Of a stretch of 46,279 nt of DNA, positions 17,419 through 24,604 are shown piece after piece; within the stretch, counting starts at the first letter, position 1, and each line of letters opens with the position of its first letter. Under the pieces are notes generated by a model, which searched no databases, had not been told where the DNA came from, and worked only from the letters and a program-made list of their open reading frames with translations. This stretch comes from Pseudomonadota bacterium (GTDB lineage Bacteria; Pseudomonadota; Gammaproteobacteria; Enterobacterales; Enterobacteriaceae). The translations under genes and the position numbers were made by a program. Location of the stretch: the NCBI GenBank assembly GCA_018261615.1, contig JAGTSE010000046.1:1-46279 (forward strand), given 5' to 3'.

Positions 17419-18522
17419 ATGGATCGCATCATCCAGTCGCCAGGAAAATACATCCAGGGAGCAGACGTAATCACCCGTCTCGGCGACTATCTCAAACCGC
17501 TGGCCGATCGCTGGCTGGTCGTGGGCGATAAATTTGTGCTTGGTTTTGCCCAGGAAACGCTGCAAAAAAGTCTGGCGGATGCCGGGCTGGCCTGTGAAGT
17601 TGTGCCATTCGGCGGCGAGTGTTCACAAAATGAAATTGATCGGCTGCGCGGCCTTGCAGAAAACGCTCACTGCGGCGCAGTGCTCGGTATTGGCGGCGGG
17701 AAAACGCTGGATACTGCCAAAGCGCTGGCGTACTTCATGCACGTTCCGGTGGCAATTGCGCCGACAATCGCTTCCACCGACGCACCATGCAGTGCGCTTT
17801 CGGTTATCTACACTGACAACGGTGAATTCGAACGCTATCTATTACTTCCCAACAACCCGAACCGCGTGATTGTCGATACCAAAATCGTTGCCAGCGCACC
17901 GGCGCGGCTACTGGCAGCGGGGATCGGCGATGCGCTCTCCACCTGGTTTGAAGCCCGTGCCTGTTCACGCAGCGGCGCAAAAACCATGGCCGACGGGCGA
18001 AGCACACAATCTGCGCTGGCGCTGGCCGAGCTGTGCTACAACACCCTGCTGGAAGAGGGTGAGAAAGCCATGCTCGCGGCTGAACAACATGTCGTAACAC
18101 CTGCGCTGGAGCGCGTGGTGGAAGCGAATACCTATCTGAGCGGCGTCGGCTTCGAGAGTGGCGGTCTGGCGGCTGCGCATGCCATTCACAACGGTTTAAC
18201 CGCCCTTGCGGACACGCACCACTACTATCATGGTGAAAAAGTTGCGTTCGGTACACTGACGCAACTGATGCTGGAAAACGCGCCGCTGGATGAGATCGAA
18301 ACAGTCGCAGCGCTGTGCCACGCCGTTGGTCTGCCGATCACGCTGGCGCAACTGGATATCAAAGCAGATATTCCGGCGAAGGTGCGCATCATTGCCGAAG
18401 CAGCCTGTGCGGAAGGTGAAACCATCCACAACATGCCAGGCGGCGCAACGCCGGATCAGGTCTATGCCGCACTGCTGGTCGCCGACCAGTACGGACAACG
18501 TTTCCTGGAAGAGTGGGAATAA
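17419..18522 (+). CDS. gldA: glycerol dehydrogenase GldA
   Basis: GldA is an NAD+-dependent, zinc-containing dehydrogenase of the iron-alcohol dehydrogenase superfamily, interconverting glycerol and dihydroxyacetone; it also reduces methylglyoxal. It is 367 aa from ATG 17419 (MDRIIQSPGKYIQG), as in E. coli. The NAD loop GIGGGKTLDTAK and the histidine-bearing metal segments (AAAHAIHNG, HHYYHGEKVAFG) are present. AGGA lies 9 bp upstream. It is cotranscribed with fsaB, and its transcript ends in a strong terminator facing metF. Confidence 0.97.
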   Translation: MDRIIQSPGKYIQGADVITRLGDYLKPLADRWLVVGDKFVLGFAQETLQKSLADAGLACEVVPFGGECSQNEIDRLRGLAENAHCGAVLGIGGGKTLDTAKALAYFMHVPVAIAPTIASTDAPCSALSVIYTDNGEFERYLLLPNNPNRVIVDTKIVASAPARLLAAGIGDALSTWFEARACSRSGAKTMADGRSTQSALALAELCYNTLLEEGEKAMLAAEQHVVTPALERVVEANTYLSGVGFESGGLAAAHAIHNGLTALADTHHYYHGEKVAFGTLTQLMLENAPLDEIETVAALCHAVGLPITLAQLDIKADIPAKVRIIAEAACAEGETIHNMPGGATPDQVYAALLVADQYGQRFLEEWE

Positions 18523-18569
18523 GCGTTAACATACCCGGAGGCGCGAATGCTTACCGGATTTGTAAAGCG

Positions 18570-18600
18570 AAAGCCTGGAACGGTTGTTCCGGGCTTTTTA
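18570..18600. terminator. bidirectional terminator between gldA and metF
   Basis: AAGCCTGGAAC (18571-18581) and GTTCCGGGCTT (18586-18596) form a stem with one G-U pair. It is followed by T residues on the plus side and preceded by AAA, giving Ts on the minus side. Confidence 0.88.
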
Positions 18601-18607
18601 TTTCAGG

Positions 18608-19498
18608 TTAGATGCCAGGGCGAACGCCCAGTGTGTGGCAAATCGCATAGCTCATTTCCGCACGGTTCAGCGTATAGAAGTGGAAATCTTTCACCCCTTC
18701 GCGGCTCAAAATCTTCACCATATCCATCGCGATATTTGCCCCCACCAGCTTGCGGGTCTCGGCGTCGTCATCCAGGCCGTCGAACATTTTCGACATCCAC
18801 GCTGGAATACGTACGTTGGTCATATCAGCGAATTTTTTCGCCTGCCGGAAGTTGGAAACCGGCAGAATGCCCGGAACGATCTCCACGTCGATGCCGGTCG
18901 CAGCGCAGCGATCGCGAAAACGCAGATAGCTTTCCACGTCAAAGAAGAACTGGGTGATCGCACGGCTGGCGCCTGCGTCCACTTTGCGCTTCAGGTTGAG
19001 CAGATCCGCCTGCGCGCTTTTTGCTTCCGGGTGTACTTCCGGGTAGGCGGCAACAGAGATATCGAAATCGGCAACCTCTTTTAACAACGTCACCAAATCG
19101 GCGGCATACATATCCGGCTTGCCGCCGCCCGGCGGTAAATCACCGCGCAGCGCCACGATATGGCGGATGCCATTATTCCAGTAATCCTGCGCAATCGCGC
19201 GCAGTTCATCGCGGGTGGCGTCGATACAGGTCAAATGCGGCACGGCTTCCAGGCCGGTGCGCTCTTTGATGCCTTTGATAATACTGTGAGTACGATCGCG
19301 CTCGCCGGAGTTTGCCCCGTAGGTCACCGAAACGAATTTCGGCTTCAGGCTACTCAGGCGATCGATGGAGCTCCATAAGGTCTGTTCCATTTCACTGGTG
19401 CGCGGCGGGAAAAATTCAAAGGAAACATTAATCTGGCCATGTACTTCCGCCAGGCTCTGATTCAGGGCTTCCCGCTGGTTGGCGTGAAAAAAGCTCAT
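18608..19498 (-). CDS. metF: 5,10-methylenetetrahydrofolate reductase MetF
   Basis: MetF is an FAD enzyme that uses NADH to reduce 5,10-methylene-THF to 5-methyl-THF, the methyl donor for methionine synthesis. The 296-residue TIM-barrel protein equals E. coli MetF. Visible motifs include VSFEFFPPRTSEME near the N-terminus and the flavin-region segments HIVALRGDLP and FDISVAAYPEVHPEA. It is repressed through the tandem met boxes just upstream. It lies downstream of metBL but has its own promoter region. Confidence 0.97.
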   Translation of the reverse strand: MSFFHANQREALNQSLAEVHGQINVSFEFFPPRTSEMEQTLWSSIDRLSSLKPKFVSVTYGANSGERDRTHSIIKGIKERTGLEAVPHLTCIDATRDELRAIAQDYWNNGIRHIVALRGDLPPGGGKPDMYAADLVTLLKEVADFDISVAAYPEVHPEAKSAQADLLNLKRKVDAGASRAITQFFFDVESYLRFRDRCAATGIDVEIVPGILPVSNFRQAKKFADMTNVRIPAWMSKMFDGLDDDAETRKLVGANIAMDMVKILSREGVKDFHFYTLNRAEMSYAICHTLGVRPGI

Positions 19499-19538
19499 AC
19501 CTTACCTCATCAATCGCATGTCATTGTCTGTTGTTTGC

Positions 19539-19570
19539 GAACTTCTATACGTTTAGACGTCCAGATGTAA
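19539..19570. promoter_or_regulatory. MetJ operator of metF (tandem met boxes)
   Basis: In one 8-bp register: GAACTTCT, ATACGTTT, AGACGTCC and AGATGTAA. The middle two fit the met-box consensus AGACGTCT best. The array lies about 40-70 bp upstream of the metF start. Confidence 0.85.
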
Positions 19571-19672
19571 AAATGACGGAATTTGCACAGGCCGTCAACC
19601 GGAAAATCACTATTCTGAGTGAGGAATGTTCAGCAAAGATGAAAAAATTTCATGATACGAAATGAAATGCCC

Positions 19673-19695
19673 TCTCCCTGCCCGGGAGAGGGTGA
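19673..19695. repeat. CCCTCTCCC stem-loop after metL
   Basis: CCCTCTCCC, loop TGCCC, GGGAGAGGG; a perfect 9-bp stem between the metL stop and the metF promoter. There is no T-run, so either a weak terminator or a member of the C/T-rich intergenic repeat seen also at 4258, 38812 and 42770. Confidence 0.6.
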
Positions 19696-19703
19696 GGATA
19701 AAA

Positions 19704-22136
19704 TTACAGCAATTGCGCCAGACGGTTGATATCAGACTGGATAGCGCCAGCGGTGACATCACGTCCTGCGCCAGGGCCGCGAATGACCAGTGGATTATCG
19801 CGATACCAGCGACTTTCAATGGCAAAGACATTATCGCCCGGCAGTACCGCCGCCAGCGGATGCTCCGGACGGACCGCTTCCACGCCTACGCGTGCTTTGC
19901 CGTTCGCATCGAAACGCGCGACATAACGCAGCACAAGGCCCATTTCACGGGCGGCTTCCAGCCGCTGCACCATCTGCTCATTCAGCTCGTCGCCATTTTC
20001 GAAGAAGTGATCCACCGAACCTTCTCCACAATGCGGTGGCACCAGCGATTCCACGCGAACCTGCTCTGGTTCGATGTCATAACCCGCTTCACGGGCGAGG
20101 ATCACCAGCTTGCGCATCACATCTTTACCTGCGAGATCGACACGCGGATCCGGCTCAGTCAGGCCCTGCTGCCACGCCTGATCGACCAGATCGGTAAACG
20201 GCACAGTACCGTCGAATTGCAGGAACAACCAGGAGAGGGTGCCGGAAAAGATACCGCTGATCGCCAGAATAGCATCACCGCTATCGCGCAGATCGCGCAC
20301 CGTATGGTTAACCGGCAATCCGGCGCCGACGGTGGCGTTATACAGCCAGTGGCGACCCGTCTTTTCAAACGCATCGTGGATCTGGCGATAATTATTGGTC
20401 GTGCTCGCCCCGGCCAGTTTGTTGGCGCTGATCACATGGAAACCGTGGCTGGCAAAATCCAGATACTGCCCGGCCAGTTGCTCACTGGCGGTAACATCCA
20501 GTACGACGAGGTCGTCATACGGGTGCGCGCGCATCCACAGGAACAGTGACTCTTCATCCTGCTCGACGGCTTCATCATTAAAGAAAGCCAGCGCACGGCT
20601 GGCATCCAGCCCATCGTAATTCAACAAGCTACGGCGGCTATCCACTACGCCGGCCAGCACAAATTCAAACCCGGTACGCGCCGAAAGTGCACTCTGCTCG
20701 CGGGAGAACAACTCCAGCCAGCGGGAACCGATATTCCCCTTGCCGAACAGCATCAGACCGATGCGTTTTTCCGCACGGAACAGCGACTGGTGCAACCCCT
20801 GAACCAGGTTCTCAGTCGGGCCAACGCGCAGTACCGCGACCAGGCTGATACCTTCGTCAGACTGCCAGATAAACTCAACCGGTTGGCCTTTCAGTTGCTG
20901 CCAGAAACGGTGGCTGTGCAACGGGTTACGGCATACGCCAGCACCGACCATCGCCACCAGCGCCAGCCCCTGACGCAGGCGTAATTCACCCGGCAGACCG
21001 GCTTCATCCAGCAGTTTAAAGACGCTATCGACCACTTCCGAGGTATAGCAGAGTTGCAGCAGATTACGGTCGGCATGAACGCCCACTGCCAGCGGACGCG
21101 CCTGCGCACGCTTAAGGAGCAGATCGATCTCTTTTTGCGCCAGTTTAAAATCCTGTCCGCCCGGAACGAGGAACTCGATCAGGCAGACATCATCGTGACT
21201 GGTCACGATGCGCGCGCCGGTGCCGGACGCCAGCACGCGTTCAATGCGCGTAGATCCTTGATCCGGGTTATAGCTACAGCGCAATTGCAGATCGATATTG
21301 CTGCCGGACACCGGTTGCAGCGTGCGGGCATGTAGTACCGGAGCGGCAAGACGCGCCAGTTCGCTGGCTTCGTCGAGACGCAGTAGCGGCAGCAGACAGG
21401 CATCTTTCACTTTGCGCGGGTCTGCGCTATAGACACCGGCTACGTCGCTCCAGATGGTGACGCGGGAAACATCGCCCAGCGCGCCAATCTGTGTTGCTGA
21501 ATAGTCAGAGCCGTTACGCCCCAGCAGCACCGTTTCACCAGCCTCGTTACGGCTGATAAACCCGGTGACGACAATGCGTTTGCCAGGATGTTGCGCCAGC
21601 TTTTGCTGCAAAAGGGGGTAAGATGCCCCTTCGTTCACCTGCGGCTGCGCCGAGCGCTCGGCACGCAGAAATTCGCGGGCATCCAGCCAGGCCGCATCAA
21701 GGCCTTGCTGATTGAGTACAGCGGCCATCAGGCGCGCCGACCAGATTTCACCGTGGCCGACCACTTCCGCGTAAACCGCGTCGGTGATACCGCCGTCGAG
21801 CAGCGCCGCCAGGTGTTCCAGATCGTGGATAAATTCGCTGGTCAGGCCATCGGCCACATCGGCGGGCAACAGCCCGCCAATCAAGTCACTTTGATAACGA
21901 CGCAGGGATTGCTGAACCTGATGCGCAGAGAGCCTGTCAGTCTGGCTTAATTTCAGCCAGTTGATCAGCTGGTTGGTGGTGCTGCCTGCAGCGGAGACAA
22001 CCATCATGTCGCCCGGTTGTGAGTACTCCGCCATGATCCCTGCAACGCGCAGGTAACACTTCACATCTGCCAGACTACTGCCACCAAATTTGTGCAGTTG
22101 ACGAGCCTTCGTCCCTGCCTGCGCAATCACACTCAT
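19704..22136 (-). CDS. metL: bifunctional aspartokinase II / homoserine dehydrogenase II MetL
   Basis: MetL carries out the first and third steps of the aspartate pathway towards methionine. The 810 residues equal E. coli MetL in length. The N-terminal kinase domain begins with KFGGSSLADV and contains the nucleotide segment VLLGRNGSDYSATQ. A linker region follows. The homoserine dehydrogenase domain opens with the Rossmann motif LMLFGKGNIGSRW around residue 455 and contains NKLAG and the catalytic region DVMRKLVILARE. It starts 2 bp after the metB stop, so the two genes are tightly coupled and controlled by MetJ from the metB promoter. Confidence 0.97.
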   Translation of the reverse strand: MSVIAQAGTKARQLHKFGGSSLADVKCYLRVAGIMAEYSQPGDMMVVSAAGSTTNQLINWLKLSQTDRLSAHQVQQSLRRYQSDLIGGLLPADVADGLTSEFIHDLEHLAALLDGGITDAVYAEVVGHGEIWSARLMAAVLNQQGLDAAWLDAREFLRAERSAQPQVNEGASYPLLQQKLAQHPGKRIVVTGFISRNEAGETVLLGRNGSDYSATQIGALGDVSRVTIWSDVAGVYSADPRKVKDACLLPLLRLDEASELARLAAPVLHARTLQPVSGSNIDLQLRCSYNPDQGSTRIERVLASGTGARIVTSHDDVCLIEFLVPGGQDFKLAQKEIDLLLKRAQARPLAVGVHADRNLLQLCYTSEVVDSVFKLLDEAGLPGELRLRQGLALVAMVGAGVCRNPLHSHRFWQQLKGQPVEFIWQSDEGISLVAVLRVGPTENLVQGLHQSLFRAEKRIGLMLFGKGNIGSRWLELFSREQSALSARTGFEFVLAGVVDSRRSLLNYDGLDASRALAFFNDEAVEQDEESLFLWMRAHPYDDLVVLDVTASEQLAGQYLDFASHGFHVISANKLAGASTTNNYRQIHDAFEKTGRHWLYNATVGAGLPVNHTVRDLRDSGDAILAISGIFSGTLSWLFLQFDGTVPFTDLVDQAWQQGLTEPDPRVDLAGKDVMRKLVILAREAGYDIEPEQVRVESLVPPHCGEGSVDHFFENGDELNEQMVQRLEAAREMGLVLRYVARFDANGKARVGVEAVRPEHPLAAVLPGDNVFAIESRWYRDNPLVIRGPGAGRDVTAGAIQSDINRLAQLL

Positions 22137-22138
22137 CT

Positions 22139-23299
22139 TTATCCCTCAGCTGCGACCCGGAAGCCATTTTCCAGATCGGCAATTAAATCTTCGCTATCTT
22201 CAATACCGGTCGAGATACGCAACAGCGTTTCCGAAATCCCGGCAGCGGCGCGCGCTTCCGGCGCCATACCTGCGTGCGTCATGGTGGCGGCGTGGGAGAT
22301 TAAACTTTCGACCCCACCCAATGATTCCGCCAGAGTAAACAGTGACAAACCGCTCAGGAAACGACGCAGCGTTTGCTCGTTGCCATCCAGTTCAAAACTT
22401 AACATCGCGCCAAAGCCTTTTTGTTGACGTGCAGCAATCTCATGCCCCTGATTATCCGGCAGAGACGGGTGGTAAAGCTTTTTCACCAGCGGCTGAGTTC
22501 GCAGGAAATCGACAATCGCCTGTGCGTTACGCTGCGCCACTTCCATACGCGGCGACAACGTGCGCAGCCCGCGCAACAGCAAATAACTGTCGAAGGCGCT
22601 GCCAGTGACGCCAATATTATTTGCCCACCATGCCAGCTCGGTGACAGTCTCTGCATCTTTTGCTATCACCACGCCCGCCACCACATCGGAATGACCATTG
22701 AGGTATTTAGTGCAGGAGTGCAGCACCAGATCGGCACCCAGCGACAGCGGATTTTGCAACGCCGGGCTGAGGAAGGTGTTATCAACGACGCTAACTGCGC
22801 CCGCTTCACGTACCAATTGGCAGATTTTCGCAATATCCACGACGCGCAACAATGGGTTGCTTGGACTTTCTACCAGCACCAGTTTCGGTTTTTCCGCCAG
22901 CGCCGCTTTCAGCGCCTGTTCATCGCCCTGATCGACGAATTTCACCCGGTAGCAGCCGCGCTTTGCCAGGCTGTCGAACAGGCGATAGCTGCCGCCGTAA
23001 CAATCATGCGGTGCAACCAGTAGATCACCTGGCTTGAGGAAAACCGTGGTCACCAGATGAATCGCCGACATGCCGGTATTGGTCAACACCGCGCCAGCGC
23101 CCCCTTCCAGCTCCGCCAGCGCGCGCTGTACCACATCACGCGTGGGGTTACCGCGACGCGAGTAGTCATGCGCGCGGGGTTCGTTAAAACCGGTGAAATT
23201 ATAGGTACTGGAAAGGTGAATCGGCGGGACAACGCAGCCATACTGCTCGTCATCGTTCAATCCGCTACGCACTGCAATGGTGGCCTGTTTACGCGTCAT
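22139..23299 (-). CDS. metB: cystathionine gamma-synthase MetB
   Basis: MetB is a PLP enzyme that joins O-succinylhomoserine and cysteine to cystathionine. The 386-residue protein matches E. coli MetB. The PLP lysine is Lys198 in LHSCTKYLNGHSD, and substrate-loop residues are in YSRRGNPTRD near 46-55. It is the first gene of the metBL operon and is divergent from metJ over a 263-bp region with met boxes. Confidence 0.97.
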   Translation of the reverse strand: MTRKQATIAVRSGLNDDEQYGCVVPPIHLSSTYNFTGFNEPRAHDYSRRGNPTRDVVQRALAELEGGAGAVLTNTGMSAIHLVTTVFLKPGDLLVAPHDCYGGSYRLFDSLAKRGCYRVKFVDQGDEQALKAALAEKPKLVLVESPSNPLLRVVDIAKICQLVREAGAVSVVDNTFLSPALQNPLSLGADLVLHSCTKYLNGHSDVVAGVVIAKDAETVTELAWWANNIGVTGSAFDSYLLLRGLRTLSPRMEVAQRNAQAIVDFLRTQPLVKKLYHPSLPDNQGHEIAARQQKGFGAMLSFELDGNEQTLRRFLSGLSLFTLAESLGGVESLISHAATMTHAGMAPEARAAAGISETLLRISTGIEDSEDLIADLENGFRVAAEG

Positions 23300-23352
23300 G
23301 GTGAAGGCTTCCTGGCTTAATGGATGAAAAATCTGACCACAGAGTAAACATT

Positions 23353-23392
23353 GAATAGATAGACGTCAATACATCTGGACATCTAAACTTCT
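23353..23392. promoter_or_regulatory. MetJ operator between metB and metJ
   Basis: Consecutive 8-mers AGACGTCA, ATACATCT, GGACATCT and AAACTTCT (23361-23392) follow the met-box pattern, with a weaker GAATAGAT before them. Four to five boxes is typical for strong MetJ control of metBL and self-control of metJ by S-adenosylmethionine-bound MetJ. Confidence 0.88.
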
Positions 23393-23562
23393 TTGCGTAT
23401 AGATTGAGCAAACGCGCAATAGCCGTTAAAATTATATGCTTTAGTGTGGGCGCGCAGAGCGATACACCGTGTCACTGTGATGACTCTACGGTAAACTACG
23501 CGGGATTACGGCCTGGGCTCGCCCGGGTTTAGACTAATGACTGAGAGGATTAAAGGTATCTC

Positions 23563-23880
23563 ATGGCTGAATGGAGCGGCGAATATATCAGCCCATACGC
23601 TGAGCACGGCAAGAAGAGTGAGCAAGTAAAGAAAATTACGGTCTCCATTCCTCTTAAGGTGTTAAAAATCCTCACCGATGAACGTACCCGTCGTCAGGTG
23701 AACAACCTGCGTCACGCCACCAACAGCGAGCTGCTGTGCGAGGCATTCCTGCATGCGTTCACCGGTCAGCCTCTGCCGAACGATGAAGATCTGCGTAAAG
23801 AGCGCAGTGATGAAATCCCGGAAGAGGCGAAAGTGATTATGCGTGAACTGGGCATCGACCCGGATACATGGGAATACTGA
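23563..23880 (+). CDS. metJ: methionine regulon repressor MetJ
   Basis: MetJ is a 105-residue ribbon-helix-helix repressor that binds met boxes with S-adenosylmethionine as corepressor. The DNA-contacting beta-strand is in KKITVSIPLKVL (residues 22-33), followed by the helix-turn-helix-like segment RTRRQVNNLRHATNSELLCEAF. Sequence and length match E. coli MetJ almost exactly. AAAGG lies about 8 bp before the ATG, and a strong terminator follows. E. coli has yiiX next; it is absent here. Confidence 0.98.
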   Translation: MAEWSGEYISPYAEHGKKSEQVKKITVSIPLKVLKILTDERTRRQVNNLRHATNSELLCEAFLHAFTGQPLPNDEDLRKERSDEIPEEAKVIMRELGIDPDTWEY

Positions 23881-23888
23881 TTCAAAAC

Positions 23889-23919
23889 AAAAGGGCGGCA
23901 GATATCTTCCGCCCTTTTT
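23889..23919 (+). terminator. metJ terminator
   Basis: AAGGGCGG (23891-23898) and CCGCCCTT (23909-23916) form a stem followed by TTTTT; it begins 8 bp after the metJ stop. Confidence 0.92.
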
Positions 23920-23938
23920 GCTTATGTCAGCCGCACAA

Positions 23939-24019
23939 TCAGAAGCGCGTCACTTCCGGGTGCACTTCTGCCAGAGAAAGCAGGTAAGACATAAATACAT
24001 TTTTCATTGCCGTCAGCAT
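23939..24019 (-). CDS. putative 26-residue small protein
   Basis: An ATG at 24019 opens 26 codons ending in TGA; the product begins MLTAMKNVFMSYLLSL and ends in HPEVTRF. AAGAGG lies 6 bp upstream at near-ideal spacing, much better than chance for a frame this short. A perfect CRP palindrome lies about 80 bp further upstream. The N-terminal half could form a short amphipathic or hydrophobic helix (VFMSYLLSLA); the C-terminus is polar. It occupies the place between metJ and rpmE where E. coli has yiiX. I do not recognise it and cannot rule out that it is an already named small protein. Translation is unproven. Confidence 0.5.
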   Translation of the reverse strand: MLTAMKNVFMSYLLSLAEVHPEVTRF

Positions 24020-24100
24020 ATCACGCCTCTTTTTCGCTCTGTTCACAGGACTGTGAATGGCGAAAAGGATATGTGCATTTTTTAATCAGAGCAATATTTT

Positions 24101-24116
24101 TGTGATTCACATCACA
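24101..24116. promoter_or_regulatory. perfect CRP palindrome
   Basis: TGTGATTCACATCACA fits TGTGA-N6-TCACA exactly on both strands. It lies between the small ORF at 24019 and the rpmE terminator, with no other gene start nearby that it would serve. No convincing -10 was found at canonical distance; AATGCA or CATATC (minus strand, 24068-24079) are candidates. Confidence 0.65.
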
Positions 24117-24147
24117 AAAACATCCCCCCTCGGCAAACGACAGATAC

Positions 24148-24175
24148 AAAAAAAGCGCCTCGCGGCGCTTTTTTC
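24148..24175. terminator. rpmE terminator, bidirectional
   Basis: AAGCGCC, loop TCGC, GGCGCTT, with A residues before and T residues after on the plus strand, so Ts trail the stem on both strands. It begins about 10 bp past the rpmE stop. Confidence 0.9.
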
Positions 24176-24184
24176 TTTGGCAAC

Positions 24185-24397
24185 TTATTTGCTGCCCGGG
24201 ATGCTGAAGCGTTTGTTGAAACGCTCAACACGACCACCGGTATCAACAACACGTTGTTTACCAGTAAAGAACGGGTGGCAATTGCCGCACACGTCCAGGT
24301 TCAGGTCGTGGCCCACAGTGGAGTGGGTTTTGATCACATTACCGCAAGAACAGGTTGCAGTAATCGCAACATAATTCGGGTGAATACCTTTTTTCAT
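24185..24397 (-). CDS. rpmE: 50S ribosomal protein L31 (zinc form)
   Basis: This 70-residue ribosomal protein L31 sits at the subunit bridge near the central protuberance. Four cysteines form the zinc site: Cys16, Cys18, Cys37 and Cys40 (TCSCGN and DVCGNC). It is therefore the zinc-containing paralogue that the cysteine-free YkgM type replaces under zinc limitation. It is monocistronic, with its own terminator, and divergent from priA. Confidence 0.97.
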   Translation of the reverse strand: MKKGIHPNYVAITATCSCGNVIKTHSTVGHDLNLDVCGNCHPFFTGKQRVVDTGGRVERFNKRFSIPGSK

Positions 24398-24604
24398 GGG
24401 AAACCTCAGTTTAAGGCCGCGTCGCTCTTCCAGCCCTAACGCCAGACACCACGCGAGTTAAATAATAAGTGTATCTTTTGCGCGCTAAATCCGCACTAAA
24501 GGCGGCGAATCATACAGAAATTAACCAGCGCATGCAAACTGATCCGCTCGCCCGTAGCAACAATGTGTATACTAACCCGCCAGTTTTCAAGTCAGGAAGA
24601 TGAG

